A stretch of DNA of 64,000 nucleotides from an uncultured Chitinophaga sp. (GTDB taxonomy: Bacteria > Bacteroidota > Bacteroidia > Cytophagales > Cyclobacteriaceae): assembly GCA_902168205.1 (NCBI GenBank), contig CABHOK010000003.1:1736001-1800000 (forward strand), read 5' to 3'. Position 1 is the stretch's first letter, and the number at the start of each line of letters is the position of its first letter. This document shows, in pieces, positions 1 through 10,387 of the stretch. The position numbers were made by a program, and so were the translations under genes. Below the pieces are notes generated by a model. It was not told the origin of the DNA. It made no database searches and worked only from the letters and a program-made list of their open reading frames with translations.

Positions 1-147
1 CTTAATGGTACATGTGTGTGTAAGATGTATAACGCCAGATATAGTGTCGTTATTGCAAACACGTGGAAATCATGAGTAAAAAGAAGTGCTGTGGTTACGC
101 ATTTTTAGAATAACCCTACACCCTTTAGCCTTAACCCTGTCAGTTGC

Positions 148-3100
148 ATGATATTGTCTATACGAGGATTTTTTCGTACTCTGGTTACAGTATGCCTTCA
201 TTGTACGCCTGTACTTTTGGCTTTTCTATTTTCCTTACAATTTAGTCTGGTATATGCGCAGGATGCTGGAACCACAGCAACGCAAACTACTGCACAGAAA
301 CCGGAGGAGTATAGAAAGGCGGTAGAGACATTTTATAAACTCGATCAATCCAACAATTTTACCGAGTCGCTCGCTTACGCGGATATGAATGTGTTGCCCA
401 TGGGTATAAAACAAACCCTGAGCAACATTGAAGTTACTATCGCGGTAAGCGACATGCGTTGGGAGACCAACTATAGCGAGCTTACGGTTTTTGCACGCGT
501 CAAAATTCCGCAGGATGACAAGCTGCTGTTTTTCGGAGCACAGGGTATAAAACTGTCGCACAACGGTGATATTATAGGCGATGCATCACTCGTGTTGATG
601 GGCGATATATCTATACCTATAAATGGTAACAGCGCAGCCTTAACACTGAAAGGAAGTTTTGATAAGAACACCGGTCGTGCGAAAGAGCTCACCTATGTAT
701 CCATCGATTGCCAGGGATTCAAGGAGATGGGAATTACAGCCGAGGTTGAATTTCCCGAGAGCCTTTTGCAACCGGTAGACACTTCCGGAACGGCTGCCCC
801 CGGACGCGTAAAAGGTGGTTTCAAAACGATCGTAAAAGACTGGAACGATATCCTCGCCTCGATATCACTTCCTCCATTTCAGATCAAAGGTCTGGAAGGA
901 TTTATCTTCGTTTTGAACGAAGCTATATTTGACTTCAGCGACTTGCGTAACGACCCGGCTATTGCTTATCCGGAAGGATACGAAACCAACTATATGATTC
1001 CGGGCAACCCGAATTTATGGCGCGGTGTATTTGTGCGCGACCTCAGCGTTACGCTTCCTAAACCCTTCAAGAAGAAAGATAAAACAAGAGTATCATTCGC
1101 AGCCCACAACATGCTGCTGGATAACAACGGTATAAGCGGTGTGTTTGAAGCAACCGGCATTTTACCGATAGATAAAGGTTCAGCGTCTGGCTGGCGTTTT
1201 TCGGTAGATGCATTTCGCATGGCACTTGAAGCCAATCAACTTACTGAGGCAGGTTTCTCCGGTATGATCGGTTTACCGGTATCTGAAAAATCAAACCTCG
1301 GGTATGATGCATTGATCACGATGGACAACGAGTATATGCTTCGTGTAAAGTCGCTCGGTAAAACCAAGTTCGATATATTCAACGCCGAAGCTGAGTTACT
1401 TCCTAACTCGTATGTAGAGTTGAAAGTTGTTGACGGTTCATTCAAGCCTGAAGCGTTGCTGCATGGTAGTCTTAATTTAGCGGCACGTCTCGGTTCATCC
1501 TCCAATCCTGCGGATACTACCAGCGGTAAAAAGATAGCCGAGTTTAAAGGTATAGAATTCAGAAGTCTTCACCTGAAAACAGAATCACCACGCTTTACGG
1601 CCGAATACTTTGGCTATAAAGGCGAGATCAAGATGATGAACTTCCCGATCTCGATCGATCGTATCGGTGTAAGAATATTGGAGAAAGAGATAGCGCTCGG
1701 GATGGATATAAAACTCACGCTGAGCGACAACATGTTTACCGGAAGTACACGCCTGGAAGTAGTGGGCGAATTGAAAGAATCCGGTGGCGTAGGAGAAGAA
1801 CAATCGGAGCAGTGGAAGTATAAAAAACTCAACATCAGTAACATTGCTGTCAATGCCAAGATTGCTGAAACGTTCAGTCTCAAAGCGCAGCTTACAATAT
1901 TAAACGATGACCCGATCTATGGCGATGGCTATGCCGGCAGCATCGAGATGACGTTCGATAAAGTGTTGAAGGGATTCAACGTGCAGGCTCGCGGTATGTT
2001 TGGCCGCAAAGACTTCCGCTACTGGTTTGTAGATGGCCGCGTAAAATTCGGACAAGGTATACCGGTGTTCCCTCCGTTGAACCTGAATGGTTTTGGTGGC
2101 GGTGTGTCCTATCGTATGAAACGCGATGGTGCTGATCTGCTCGCATCACCAACCGGGTGTAAATATGTACCGGATGAAAATACAGGTATAGGAGTAAAAG
2201 CATCTGTACTCTTTAATGTAGCCAACGATGCTGCTATCAATGGAGAAGCATCTTTTGAAATTGCATTTAGTCGCTCCGGTGGTCTCAACTTTATAGGCTT
2301 CTATGGATTTGCCAAGTTCGTGGGTAAAATACCGGGCACTGAGAATATAGAGAAGTTTGTAGGTGACAAGATGAAGAAGGTTGCTGACCTCGAAAAGAAA
2401 TTCGTGGACAACAATCCGGCTCTGGCCAAAACACTGGAGACATTAAAACAATACGAACCGAACAAAGCAGCTACCGCTGTATTTGAGCCTTCCGAGAAAC
2501 CAGGTGAAGCAGGATTCTCTGCAGCCGTAGGTATACAATACGATTTTACACAAAGTTCGCTGCACGCAACGTTTGACCTATACGTCAATGCCATTGGTGG
2601 TGTTATTCGCGGAACGGCTTCCGGCAATCGTGCCGGCTGGGCCGTGTTGCACATCGATCCGAAAGAATGGTATGTACACATGGGTACGCCAACGGATCGC
2701 CTGGGATTGAAGATGGGCGTAGGCGGTATCAGCATTGAGACAGGTTCTTACCTGATGCTGGGCTCGCGTATACCAGGATCGCCACCACCACCCAAAGAAG
2801 TGGCCGATATACTCGGTGTTGATATGGCCGAGCTGGATTATATGCGCGACCTCAACGCGCTGGGCGATGGACGTGGCTTTGCATTCGGAGCAAGTCTTAA
2901 AGTCGCCACGGGTGATATAACGTTCCTCATTCTCTATGCAAACTTCCAGGCCGGTATAGGCTTCGATATCATGTTGAAGGATTACCAGGACATGCAGTGT
3001 AAAGGACGCCCGGGCAAGATTGGTATGGATGGCTGGTATGCCAACGGACAAGCATATGTATACCTGCAGGGTGAGCTCGGTGTGAAAGTAAATCTGTGGT

Positions 3101-4716
3101 TCCTCAAAACGAAAATACCAATCATTAAAGGAGCAGCGGCTGCGTTGATGCAGGCTAAACTTCCGAACCCTACTTTTGTAAAAGGATACCTCGGTGTCCA
3201 GTTTGATTTACTCGGTGGACTTGTGCGCGGTAAGTGTCGCTTCAAGATGACTATAGGAGATGAGTGCGAACTGGTAGTGCCGGGAAGCAGTCCGCTGGAG
3301 ATGCGTATGATCAGCGACCTGACACCGAAAGCAAATTCAACAGATGTAGATGTATTCGCTGCGCCACAGGCTGCCTTCACCATGCGTGTAGGGGTACCGT
3401 TCTCGGTTGAAGATGATCAGGGACCGAAGATGTACCGCATCCACCTCAACGATTTCGTAGTGGAAAATGAAGGTAAAAAACTTGATGGTAAACTGGTATG
3501 GTCAAGCAACAGCGATGCTGTATCATTCTACTCACACGAAGTGTTGCCTCCAAATAAACCCTTGAAGGCTGTCGTGAAAGTTGGTTTCGAACAATGGCAA
3601 AATGGTAAATGGGTAGTAGTATATACTTCCGGACAAAAAGCGGAAGAGTTTATGGAAGCTACCTTTACTACAGGCACAGCACCGGATGTTATTCCGCTTA
3701 CCAACGTAGAGTATGCATACCCGGTAGTAGATCAGAAATTCTTCTTACGCGATGAGTCCAGCGCAGGGTATATCCAGCTGAAACGTGGTCAGAGCTATTT
3801 GTTCTCTACAGAATATAAACATGAAGTACACATCACATCGGCCACCAACGATCGCAAGGCACTTGCCTTCACATACGATGCAGGACAGAACCGAATCAAA
3901 TATACTTTACCGGAACTCGACCTGCAGACAGCGTATGGCTTTGACGTAGTAACACTGAGCAACGCAGCCGGTGGAGAAGCGACTGCTGTTGAGAATACTG
4001 TGCAGGCTGTAAATGACGAAGAGAACAATATAGAAGTAACCAATCGTCAGGCAGCAACGGTGATTCGTTCCGATGTAGGCAAGAGCCTGCTCAACTATAC
4101 CTTCGCGACAAGCCGCTTTGAGACATTTGCCGAGAAAGTAAATAGTATTCAGAAAGGAAATGCCGTTGCCGGACGTGTGTCTTCGGATGTAATCACATTG
4201 CAATATGAGATTGTGAATGCAGAGCCATTCGAAGTACTTGAAATGACCGGTACATCTTTCAGTGGAAACAGATCACTGGTGGATGTGAAAGCGGTGCTGA
4301 GTGATGCTTACTTTAAGGAAGATATCGATCCAATGGTATATCGTAATTACCCGGTGGCTGGTATCAAGCTGGATCGTGATGTAAATATACTCGGATTCCC
4401 GCCAGTTAAATCTGTACCGGTATCGGCAGCGTATCTCACGGAAGTGGAGAACGGTAATTTCTACGGACTTGCCCGCCAGCGCTTCCCGTATATCTATAAC
4501 CTGCCGCAGATATACCGCCAGGACTTCACTGATCTGCAGCAGAAGATCGTGAACCAGTTCCTCGGTACGGCACGCCAGGCCGACTATAACTATATCATTA
4601 ACGGATACTATCGCTTCATCCGCGAAGGTAATTATACCATCGAGCTACAGTATACATTACCGGATGGGACGAAAGGAACCAGCACACGTTTCGACTACTA
4701 TAATTTCATAAAATAA
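148..4716 (+). CDS. Very large exported protein of unknown function, first gene of a surface/toxin operon
   Basis: The 1522-residue product begins with a signal peptide (hydrophobic core about residues 12-36, ending LVYAQ before DAG), so it is exported. I recognise no catalytic motif. The body is rich in Gly, aromatic and alternating hydrophobic residues, as expected of long beta-sheet surface or periplasmic proteins. No C-terminal T9SS tail is visible; the protein ends RFDYYNFIK. The stop is followed after one base by the next ATG (4718), so the two are surely cotranscribed with the fibronectin, SprB-repeat and toxin genes downstream. I infer a structural or delivery role for the neighbouring polymorphic toxin. 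Codon use is like that of the core genes (frequent TAT and ATA), unlike the toxin tip. Confidence 0.85.
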   Translation: MILSIRGFFRTLVTVCLHCTPVLLAFLFSLQFSLVYAQDAGTTATQTTAQKPEEYRKAVETFYKLDQSNNFTESLAYADMNVLPMGIKQTLSNIEVTIAVSDMRWETNYSELTVFARVKIPQDDKLLFFGAQGIKLSHNGDIIGDASLVLMGDISIPINGNSAALTLKGSFDKNTGRAKELTYVSIDCQGFKEMGITAEVEFPESLLQPVDTSGTAAPGRVKGGFKTIVKDWNDILASISLPPFQIKGLEGFIFVLNEAIFDFSDLRNDPAIAYPEGYETNYMIPGNPNLWRGVFVRDLSVTLPKPFKKKDKTRVSFAAHNMLLDNNGISGVFEATGILPIDKGSASGWRFSVDAFRMALEANQLTEAGFSGMIGLPVSEKSNLGYDALITMDNEYMLRVKSLGKTKFDIFNAEAELLPNSYVELKVVDGSFKPEALLHGSLNLAARLGSSSNPADTTSGKKIAEFKGIEFRSLHLKTESPRFTAEYFGYKGEIKMMNFPISIDRIGVRILEKEIALGMDIKLTLSDNMFTGSTRLEVVGELKESGGVGEEQSEQWKYKKLNISNIAVNAKIAETFSLKAQLTILNDDPIYGDGYAGSIEMTFDKVLKGFNVQARGMFGRKDFRYWFVDGRVKFGQGIPVFPPLNLNGFGGGVSYRMKRDGADLLASPTGCKYVPDENTGIGVKASVLFNVANDAAINGEASFEIAFSRSGGLNFIGFYGFAKFVGKIPGTENIEKFVGDKMKKVADLEKKFVDNNPALAKTLETLKQYEPNKAATAVFEPSEKPGEAGFSAAVGIQYDFTQSSLHATFDLYVNAIGGVIRGTASGNRAGWAVLHIDPKEWYVHMGTPTDRLGLKMGVGGISIETGSYLMLGSRIPGSPPPPKEVADILGVDMAELDYMRDLNALGDGRGFAFGASLKVATGDITFLILYANFQAGIGFDIMLKDYQDMQCKGRPGKIGMDGWYANGQAYVYLQGELGVKVNLWFLKTKIPIIKGAAAALMQAKLPNPTFVKGYLGVQFDLLGGLVRGKCRFKMTIGDECELVVPGSSPLEMRMISDLTPKANSTDVDVFAAPQAAFTMRVGVPFSVEDDQGPKMYRIHLNDFVVENEGKKLDGKLVWSSNSDAVSFYSHEVLPPNKPLKAVVKVGFEQWQNGKWVVVYTSGQKAEEFMEATFTTGTAPDVIPLTNVEYAYPVVDQKFFLRDESSAGYIQLKRGQSYLFSTEYKHEVHITSATNDRKALAFTYDAGQNRIKYTLPELDLQTAYGFDVVTLSNAAGGEATAVENTVQAVNDEENNIEVTNRQAATVIRSDVGKSLLNYTFATSRFETFAEKVNSIQKGNAVAGRVSSDVITLQYEIVNAEPFEVLEMTGTSFSGNRSLVDVKAVLSDAYFKEDIDPMVYRNYPVAGIKLDRDVNILGFPPVKSVPVSAAYLTEVENGNFYGLARQRFPYIYNLPQIYRQDFTDLQQKIVNQFLGTARQADYNYIINGYYRFIREGNYTIELQYTLPDGTKGTSTRFDYYNFIK

Positions 4717-4717
4717 C

Positions 4718-6784
4718 ATGCGGTACGTTTTTACTATAATTTTTTGCGTCATCGCTTCGTGGGCCGTACAGGCGCAGGATACCCTGCGTATTCGTGTACG
4801 CGCCAACATAAAGAAGGATATGATTCAGTTGCGCTGGGCTGTTAATTCTCCTATAGCCTGGAAGCAGAGCAACCGCTATGGATTCAGAGTGGAGCGCTAT
4901 ACCGTGGTGCGTAACAACGTTGTATTGCCGGTGCCGGAAAAAGTAGTGCTTACACCGCAGCCGTTAAAGCCACAGCCGCTGAACAACTGGCAGACACTTG
5001 CTACCGCGAATAACTATGCAGCTGTTATAGCACAGGCACTCTATGGCGAAGAGTTTCAACTAAGCGATGCAGATTCCAAAGGGGTATCGCGATTGATTGC
5101 ACTGGCGCAGGAGTTGGAGCAACGCTATCTCGTATCGATGTATGCGGCCGACCTGTGTTACCCGGCAGCATTACTTGCAGGGTGGGGCCTTGATGATAAA
5201 TCTGTAAAGCCTGATGAGCGCTATTTATACCGTGTGATATCCGCTATACCGGAGAAGACATTGAAAGTAGAAATGGGCTCTGCGTATGTAAGTCTCAATG
5301 AATATACCACGCTTCCGCAGCCGCAGGAACTCACCGCTATATTTGGTGACAAAAGTGTTTTACTTGCCTGGAACTACGGCTTGCTGAGCGATCTGTATAA
5401 CTCTTACTATATCGAGAAATCGAATGACGGTAAGGTGTTCAAGCGCATTACCGATATACCGCTCACCAACATGAACGCCAAAGACAATGTGAATGTACAG
5501 CGTATGTTCTATACGGATTCATTGTCGAACAATACATCCACAGTTTATTACCGTCTTGTCGGGGTTACAGCATTTAGTGAAGAAGGTCCTCCGTCTGAAG
5601 TAATAAAAGGACAAGGCAGGAACCGGTTGATGTATGTACCGCATATCAATCGTGCTGTGCCGGATGCCACGGGCAAGCTGGAAGTAGAGTGGGAGTTTGA
5701 CGAACGTGGGAATAGTCTGTTAAAAGGTTTTGAATTACAACGGGCCGATAACGCGAAAGGACCTTTTAAACCGGTAGTGAAAAATATAGCCGCCGATAAG
5801 CGCAGGATCACGTACGATTCGCTGCAGGCTTCCAATTACTTTGTGATCACCGCTGTGCCAATTGAAGGTGAACCGGTTGAATCATTTCCGGTGCTTATCC
5901 AACCTTCCGATACCGTTCCGCCTGCTATACCTACCGGGCTGAAAGGTGTTGTGGATAGCCTGGGCGTTGTAAGACTATCGTGGACTGCCAACAAGGAGAA
6001 AGATATCCTGGGCTATAGAATCTACAGGGCGCAGACTGCAGGCGAAGAACTGATTCCGCTGAACGATGTAGCCGTACGCACCAACAGCTTTACCGATACC
6101 GTTGAAGTGCGAAACCTGAACAGCAACATTTACTATGCCGTAACCGCATTGGACGGCCGGTATAACCAGTCCGATAAATCGCAGGCCGTTACGCTGGAAA
6201 AACCAGAGTTGATTCCGCCCTCAACGCCTGTTATCACCAACTATAAAGCAACAGCAAAGGGTATTGTGTTGACATGGGTTACCGGTGGCGAAGAAAATAT
6301 AGGCTCGCTGAAACTTTTCAGACAGGAGCGGGGAAGCACAGAGAGTACACTGCTGCACTCATTCAGTGATGTTACTGTAACGCAATATATAGATTCAACC
6401 GTACAGTCAAACGCATACTATAAATATACCCTTGCGGTAGTAACGAAGCGAGGTTTGTCATCAGCACCATCACCGGCTGTAACGATACAGGCGGCAGTAA
6501 CGGCCGTGCGCAAAGGAGAGTTCACCAGTTTTACCGCGCGCTTCAACAGGAAGAACAAGCGCGTTGACCTCTTGTGGAAACACGATATACAAAATTTGAA
6601 GCAGCTGGAAATATACCGGAGAGAGTTAGACAAAACTCCATCACTATGGAAAGTAGTAAAAGGTTTTGAGACACAGGTATACGATGACAGCGCACAGCCC
6701 GAAGTACAATACGAATACCTGATACGAGCCGTACTGGAGAATGGTAAGAGCGGAGCAACGGCTAAAGCAATACTAAAAAGATAA
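4718..6784 (+). CDS. Exported fibronectin type III repeat protein
   Basis: The 688-residue protein has a short signal peptide (MRYVFTIIFCVIASWAVQAQ). About four or five fibronectin-III-like domains follow from residue 195 to the end. Typical strand motifs are VLLAWNY near 215, LEVEWEFDERG near 320, VVRLSWTANKEKDILGYRIYR near 420-440 and GIVLTWV near 515. Such domains are protein-binding spacers at the cell surface. There is no T9SS tail and no catalytic motif. It lies 1 bp after the preceding gene and 5 bp before the SprB-repeat gene, so it is in the middle of the operon. The likely role, inferred, is as a partner or scaffold for the toxin protein, which has a related N-terminal layout. Confidence 0.88.
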   Translation: MRYVFTIIFCVIASWAVQAQDTLRIRVRANIKKDMIQLRWAVNSPIAWKQSNRYGFRVERYTVVRNNVVLPVPEKVVLTPQPLKPQPLNNWQTLATANNYAAVIAQALYGEEFQLSDADSKGVSRLIALAQELEQRYLVSMYAADLCYPAALLAGWGLDDKSVKPDERYLYRVISAIPEKTLKVEMGSAYVSLNEYTTLPQPQELTAIFGDKSVLLAWNYGLLSDLYNSYYIEKSNDGKVFKRITDIPLTNMNAKDNVNVQRMFYTDSLSNNTSTVYYRLVGVTAFSEEGPPSEVIKGQGRNRLMYVPHINRAVPDATGKLEVEWEFDERGNSLLKGFELQRADNAKGPFKPVVKNIAADKRRITYDSLQASNYFVITAVPIEGEPVESFPVLIQPSDTVPPAIPTGLKGVVDSLGVVRLSWTANKEKDILGYRIYRAQTAGEELIPLNDVAVRTNSFTDTVEVRNLNSNIYYAVTALDGRYNQSDKSQAVTLEKPELIPPSTPVITNYKATAKGIVLTWVTGGEENIGSLKLFRQERGSTESTLLHSFSDVTVTQYIDSTVQSNAYYKYTLAVVTKRGLSSAPSPAVTIQAAVTAVRKGEFTSFTARFNRKNKRVDLLWKHDIQNLKQLEIYRRELDKTPSLWKVVKGFETQVYDDSAQPEVQYEYLIRAVLENGKSGATAKAILKR

Positions 6785-6789
6785 TTACG

Positions 6790-9700
6790 ATGTACAGTTT
6801 GGTAAATGGTCATGTTATGAGAAGGACAATTTTACTTTTAGTATGTATAGTTGCCTGCGTTACAGTGTCTGCACAGCAGTATGAATATTATATGCGGGCG
6901 AGGATACGTTCAGGACTGAATGATGTGAGTGATTGTGGGAGCCACTTTCGAATAACAATGGTGACGAAGACTGGTAAAGAGTATATCTGGTATCAGAGTT
7001 TGAATATGGGGGAGGATAACTGGGGTGATTTTAATAAAACCTTTTCCTCCATGGAAAACGATTCGATTGTAAAGATTAAAGTACACTCCGAGCGTTTTAC
7101 CGAAAGTTGGACGGATTGTGATCACCGTGGTGGTGGCGATACAGAATATACGATAAGCTATCCGTGTAGCTCCCAAACTTTTGACGGTGCATTTCCGGGA
7201 TATGATGGTGAAAGTACATTACAGGTTACTGTAAAACCACTCTCGGGTGTATATGCCGTTCAGTCAGAAGGCCGGGCCATTGCTCCATCAAATATGTTTT
7301 TCTTTACATCGAGTGTAGAACTCAAATACTCCAACGGGGTAACAGAGACTGTGGCTACGATGACAAACACAGATATTGTTAACGGGCAAAGTATAGATTT
7401 TACAGATATAAGACTAAAGTCTGGTAAAAATGTACGCGTAACAGAGGCGCGTGTGCGGTCCTATTATATGAAAGGGTTTCTTCAGATCACAGATAAGACA
7501 CTGACATTTGCTATCAATGATCCTGATCCTGCGTCCGATCTGGACGTAACATTAAATGAACCATATTTTGGAATGGCACCGGGAGGTACGTTACGGATTC
7601 GTTATGGACGCACGGGTACACCGGTTAATTATAGTCCGGGCAGTTCAAATATACTCCCCTCTACAAATGATATTACGCTCGCGGTTCCCGAAGCATACAG
7701 TGGTTATCAATGGTATTATCTGGTAGAAGGAAGTATATGGCGAACTTTACCAGCTTCATTCGGAACGGGTAATAAGATCACGATATCCGGTAAGAAATTA
7801 TTTGATGCGGTTGGTTTGGATTATCATAACTATCTGTTTAAGCAGATTTCCTTCAAGGCACTATATGCTTGTGCTGCAGGAAGAGAAACGAGAACTATAC
7901 CACTGCGTCACCTGCCATCGGCACCGGGTATCGTATCCACAGAGCCGATTATGGAGACGTGTTATAAGGATAACAATGCCAAGCTCAAAATTACGTTTGA
8001 TCGTGCGCTGTATTCCGGTGAAACCTATTCGGGTATAACATTCAACGAGTTAATCTATATCTATATCAATGGAGAAACCTTCCAGGCGTTTCCTAATCAG
8101 CTTGATGCCAATCACAGTATAGAAATCGGTAACCGATCGCCTGCTCTTTATGAGATAACGTTACAAACAACATTCGGAGTACTGGGGAATGGCTACTCGG
8201 ATGGTGATAACCATAAAGACGAGGCTGAAGTAAAAGAACGCCCACCGATTGTAAACTTCAATGCAGTAAAGGCGGATGTACATTGCTTTGAAGGTGAAGA
8301 TGGTAAGATTGCTGTGACCGCCCAGGGAGGAACACAAAACTATACGGCATATCTTCTTCAGAATAATAATTACATAGACACGATCAGTCTCACTGAATCA
8401 GCGGGAAACAGTTTCCTCAATCTCAAAGAAGGCGACTATGTTGTTCGATTGAAAGACAGCAATGGATGTGATCCGAAGAACCTGATTACAAGCGCGGTCA
8501 TCGAAAATCCGGCTGAGGTAAATCAACCGGCACAAAAAGTACTGGTAAGTACTGTGGAAAATATAGAGCCGCTTGGCTTTGGCTTGAAGAATGGTCACGT
8601 AACCGTTCGTGCCGAGAGCGGTACATATCCCTATACCTTCGATTGGACAGATGAGATAAATAGTGTAGGCATGACAGGCGATGCACCTGTAACGGAAGGT
8701 AGCAGTATGAAGAGTACGCTGTCCAATATAGGTAAAGGTAAATATCGCGTAGTAGCGAAAGATAATCAGTATGCATTGGCCTTTCCTCAGACGGAAGTGA
8801 ATATCCGTGGTTGCTACGATACATTAACAATCTTTGTGGAAGAGCCACCGCTGTTGGAAGTAGTACTGGCGCAACAGCATTATGTGTCATGTTACGGATA
8901 TACCGATGGCGAAGTAGTGGCGCACGCTAAAGGTGGAAGACCGTATCTTGCCGGGCATACTTATGAACCTTATCAATACGAATGGTTTGTGGTTGACGCA
9001 GCAGGAGGTACTACTGGCTTCGGAGAATCCGATAGCACAGCACTGCAACGTCCGTCAGCACTATACCGCGTGAAGATTACCGATCGAAATGGAATCATTG
9101 CATGGTCACCCGACTTCAAACTCGTGCAACCGGATGAGTTGAAGATCAACTTCAAAACGTCACAATTACTTTGTAACGGTGATGCGAATGGAACATCCGA
9201 AGCATTACCGCAGGGCGGTACAAAACCATACCGCTATGCGTGGAGCACCGATGAGACAACCAGTCTCATCAGCAACCTGACGGATGGAATGTATTCCGTT
9301 GTCGTAGTAGACACCCGCGGTTGTACAACCTTTGGACAAACAGAAGTAGTTGTGCCGAACAGCCTTGCTGCCGAAGCAGTTGTTACACCGCCAACCTGTG
9401 AAGGCTATACCGATGGTTCCATCGTGTTGACCGTTACGGGAGGTAAAACAGATTACAACTATAAATGGCAACATGGTCCGGAGACTGCCGATGTTAGTGA
9501 TATTGGACACGGCACCTATACCGTAGTGGTAACCGATGCCAACGGATGTTTCATTACCCGCGAATATACTCTCGACAATCCCGAGTTGTTTGCACTTGAT
9601 CTCGGACCGGATCGTGTGCTCTGTCGCGACCAGGTATTAGACTTAAATACAACGATCGAAGATCCTTCATCACAATATATATGGCAGAAGGACGGTCAGT

Positions 9701-10359
9701 CATTCGCATCCACAGCTTCCGTAACGTTGAGCGATGTTGGAAACTATAGTGTAAGAGTGACAGACAGCAAAGGTTGTTTCAACCAGGATGAGATAACCAT
9801 TACCCGCGATGATACTGAGATTGCGGCTAGCCTGGCCGTTGCGACCCGTGTACCGCAGGGAGGAAAAGTACGTGTGGCAAATATCAGTCACCCGACACCC
9901 GACCGCATTGAGTGGATCATTCCATCGCAGGCAACGGTGTTGGAAGAAACTCCCGAATACCTCGAGCTTATCTTCCGGGACAAAGGCGAGTATCCGATTG
10001 GTATAAAAAGCTTCAAAGGTCAGTGTGAAAAAATATCGACCAGTACCGTACGCGTTGTAGACAAGAGCGAACTCACCGACTATAAAACTCCGGATGAACC
10101 TTATATAAAACAATTCGCAGTTACACCGAATCCAAACGATGGACACTTCAAGGCTACGATCGAGTTGCGTGAAGCCGGTGCCGTGAAATTGATACTCTAC
10201 GCCAATCAGTCCAATATCATACGCGAAGACCAGGTTACGGGTAAAGCATTTATCGAGATGGAATACGATGTATCATCCTCTACCGGAAGCGGCTTGTATA
10301 TGCTGCAGCTGATCACTGCACAGGGACAATCAACCTATAAAGTAATGATCAATAAATAA
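6790..10359 (+). CDS. T9SS-secreted surface protein with SprB-like repeats and type A sorting domain
   Basis: The protein has 1189 residues from this ATG. A second ATG at 6817 starts directly at the signal peptide MRRTILLLVCIVACVTVSAQ and may be the true start. SprB-type repeats, each with a CxGxxDG-like segment and an SxGxY/DxxGC segment, lie near residues 495-575, 690-770, 785-850 and 858-930. An Ig-like segment (QYIWQKDGQSF, VTDSKGC) follows near 935-1005. The last ~85 residues (PNPNDGHFKATIEL to KVMINK) match the Por-secretion type A tail, which directs proteins through the type IX system and anchors them on the surface. It is the only gene in this operon with such a tail, so it is the best link between the locus and T9SS export. 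Confidence 0.9.
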   Translation: MYSLVNGHVMRRTILLLVCIVACVTVSAQQYEYYMRARIRSGLNDVSDCGSHFRITMVTKTGKEYIWYQSLNMGEDNWGDFNKTFSSMENDSIVKIKVHSERFTESWTDCDHRGGGDTEYTISYPCSSQTFDGAFPGYDGESTLQVTVKPLSGVYAVQSEGRAIAPSNMFFFTSSVELKYSNGVTETVATMTNTDIVNGQSIDFTDIRLKSGKNVRVTEARVRSYYMKGFLQITDKTLTFAINDPDPASDLDVTLNEPYFGMAPGGTLRIRYGRTGTPVNYSPGSSNILPSTNDITLAVPEAYSGYQWYYLVEGSIWRTLPASFGTGNKITISGKKLFDAVGLDYHNYLFKQISFKALYACAAGRETRTIPLRHLPSAPGIVSTEPIMETCYKDNNAKLKITFDRALYSGETYSGITFNELIYIYINGETFQAFPNQLDANHSIEIGNRSPALYEITLQTTFGVLGNGYSDGDNHKDEAEVKERPPIVNFNAVKADVHCFEGEDGKIAVTAQGGTQNYTAYLLQNNNYIDTISLTESAGNSFLNLKEGDYVVRLKDSNGCDPKNLITSAVIENPAEVNQPAQKVLVSTVENIEPLGFGLKNGHVTVRAESGTYPYTFDWTDEINSVGMTGDAPVTEGSSMKSTLSNIGKGKYRVVAKDNQYALAFPQTEVNIRGCYDTLTIFVEEPPLLEVVLAQQHYVSCYGYTDGEVVAHAKGGRPYLAGHTYEPYQYEWFVVDAAGGTTGFGESDSTALQRPSALYRVKITDRNGIIAWSPDFKLVQPDELKINFKTSQLLCNGDANGTSEALPQGGTKPYRYAWSTDETTSLISNLTDGMYSVVVVDTRGCTTFGQTEVVVPNSLAAEAVVTPPTCEGYTDGSIVLTVTGGKTDYNYKWQHGPETADVSDIGHGTYTVVVTDANGCFITREYTLDNPELFALDLGPDRVLCRDQVLDLNTTIEDPSSQYIWQKDGQSFASTASVTLSDVGNYSVRVTDSKGCFNQDEITITRDDTEIAASLAVATRVPQGGKVRVANISHPTPDRIEWIIPSQATVLEETPEYLELIFRDKGEYPIGIKSFKGQCEKISTSTVRVVDKSELTDYKTPDEPYIKQFAVTPNPNDGHFKATIELREAGAVKLILYANQSNIIREDQVTGKAFIEMEYDVSSSTGSGLYMLQLITAQGQSTYKVMINK

Positions 10360-10387
10360 GACAAGCCGATTCAGTTCAATAGCAAAC

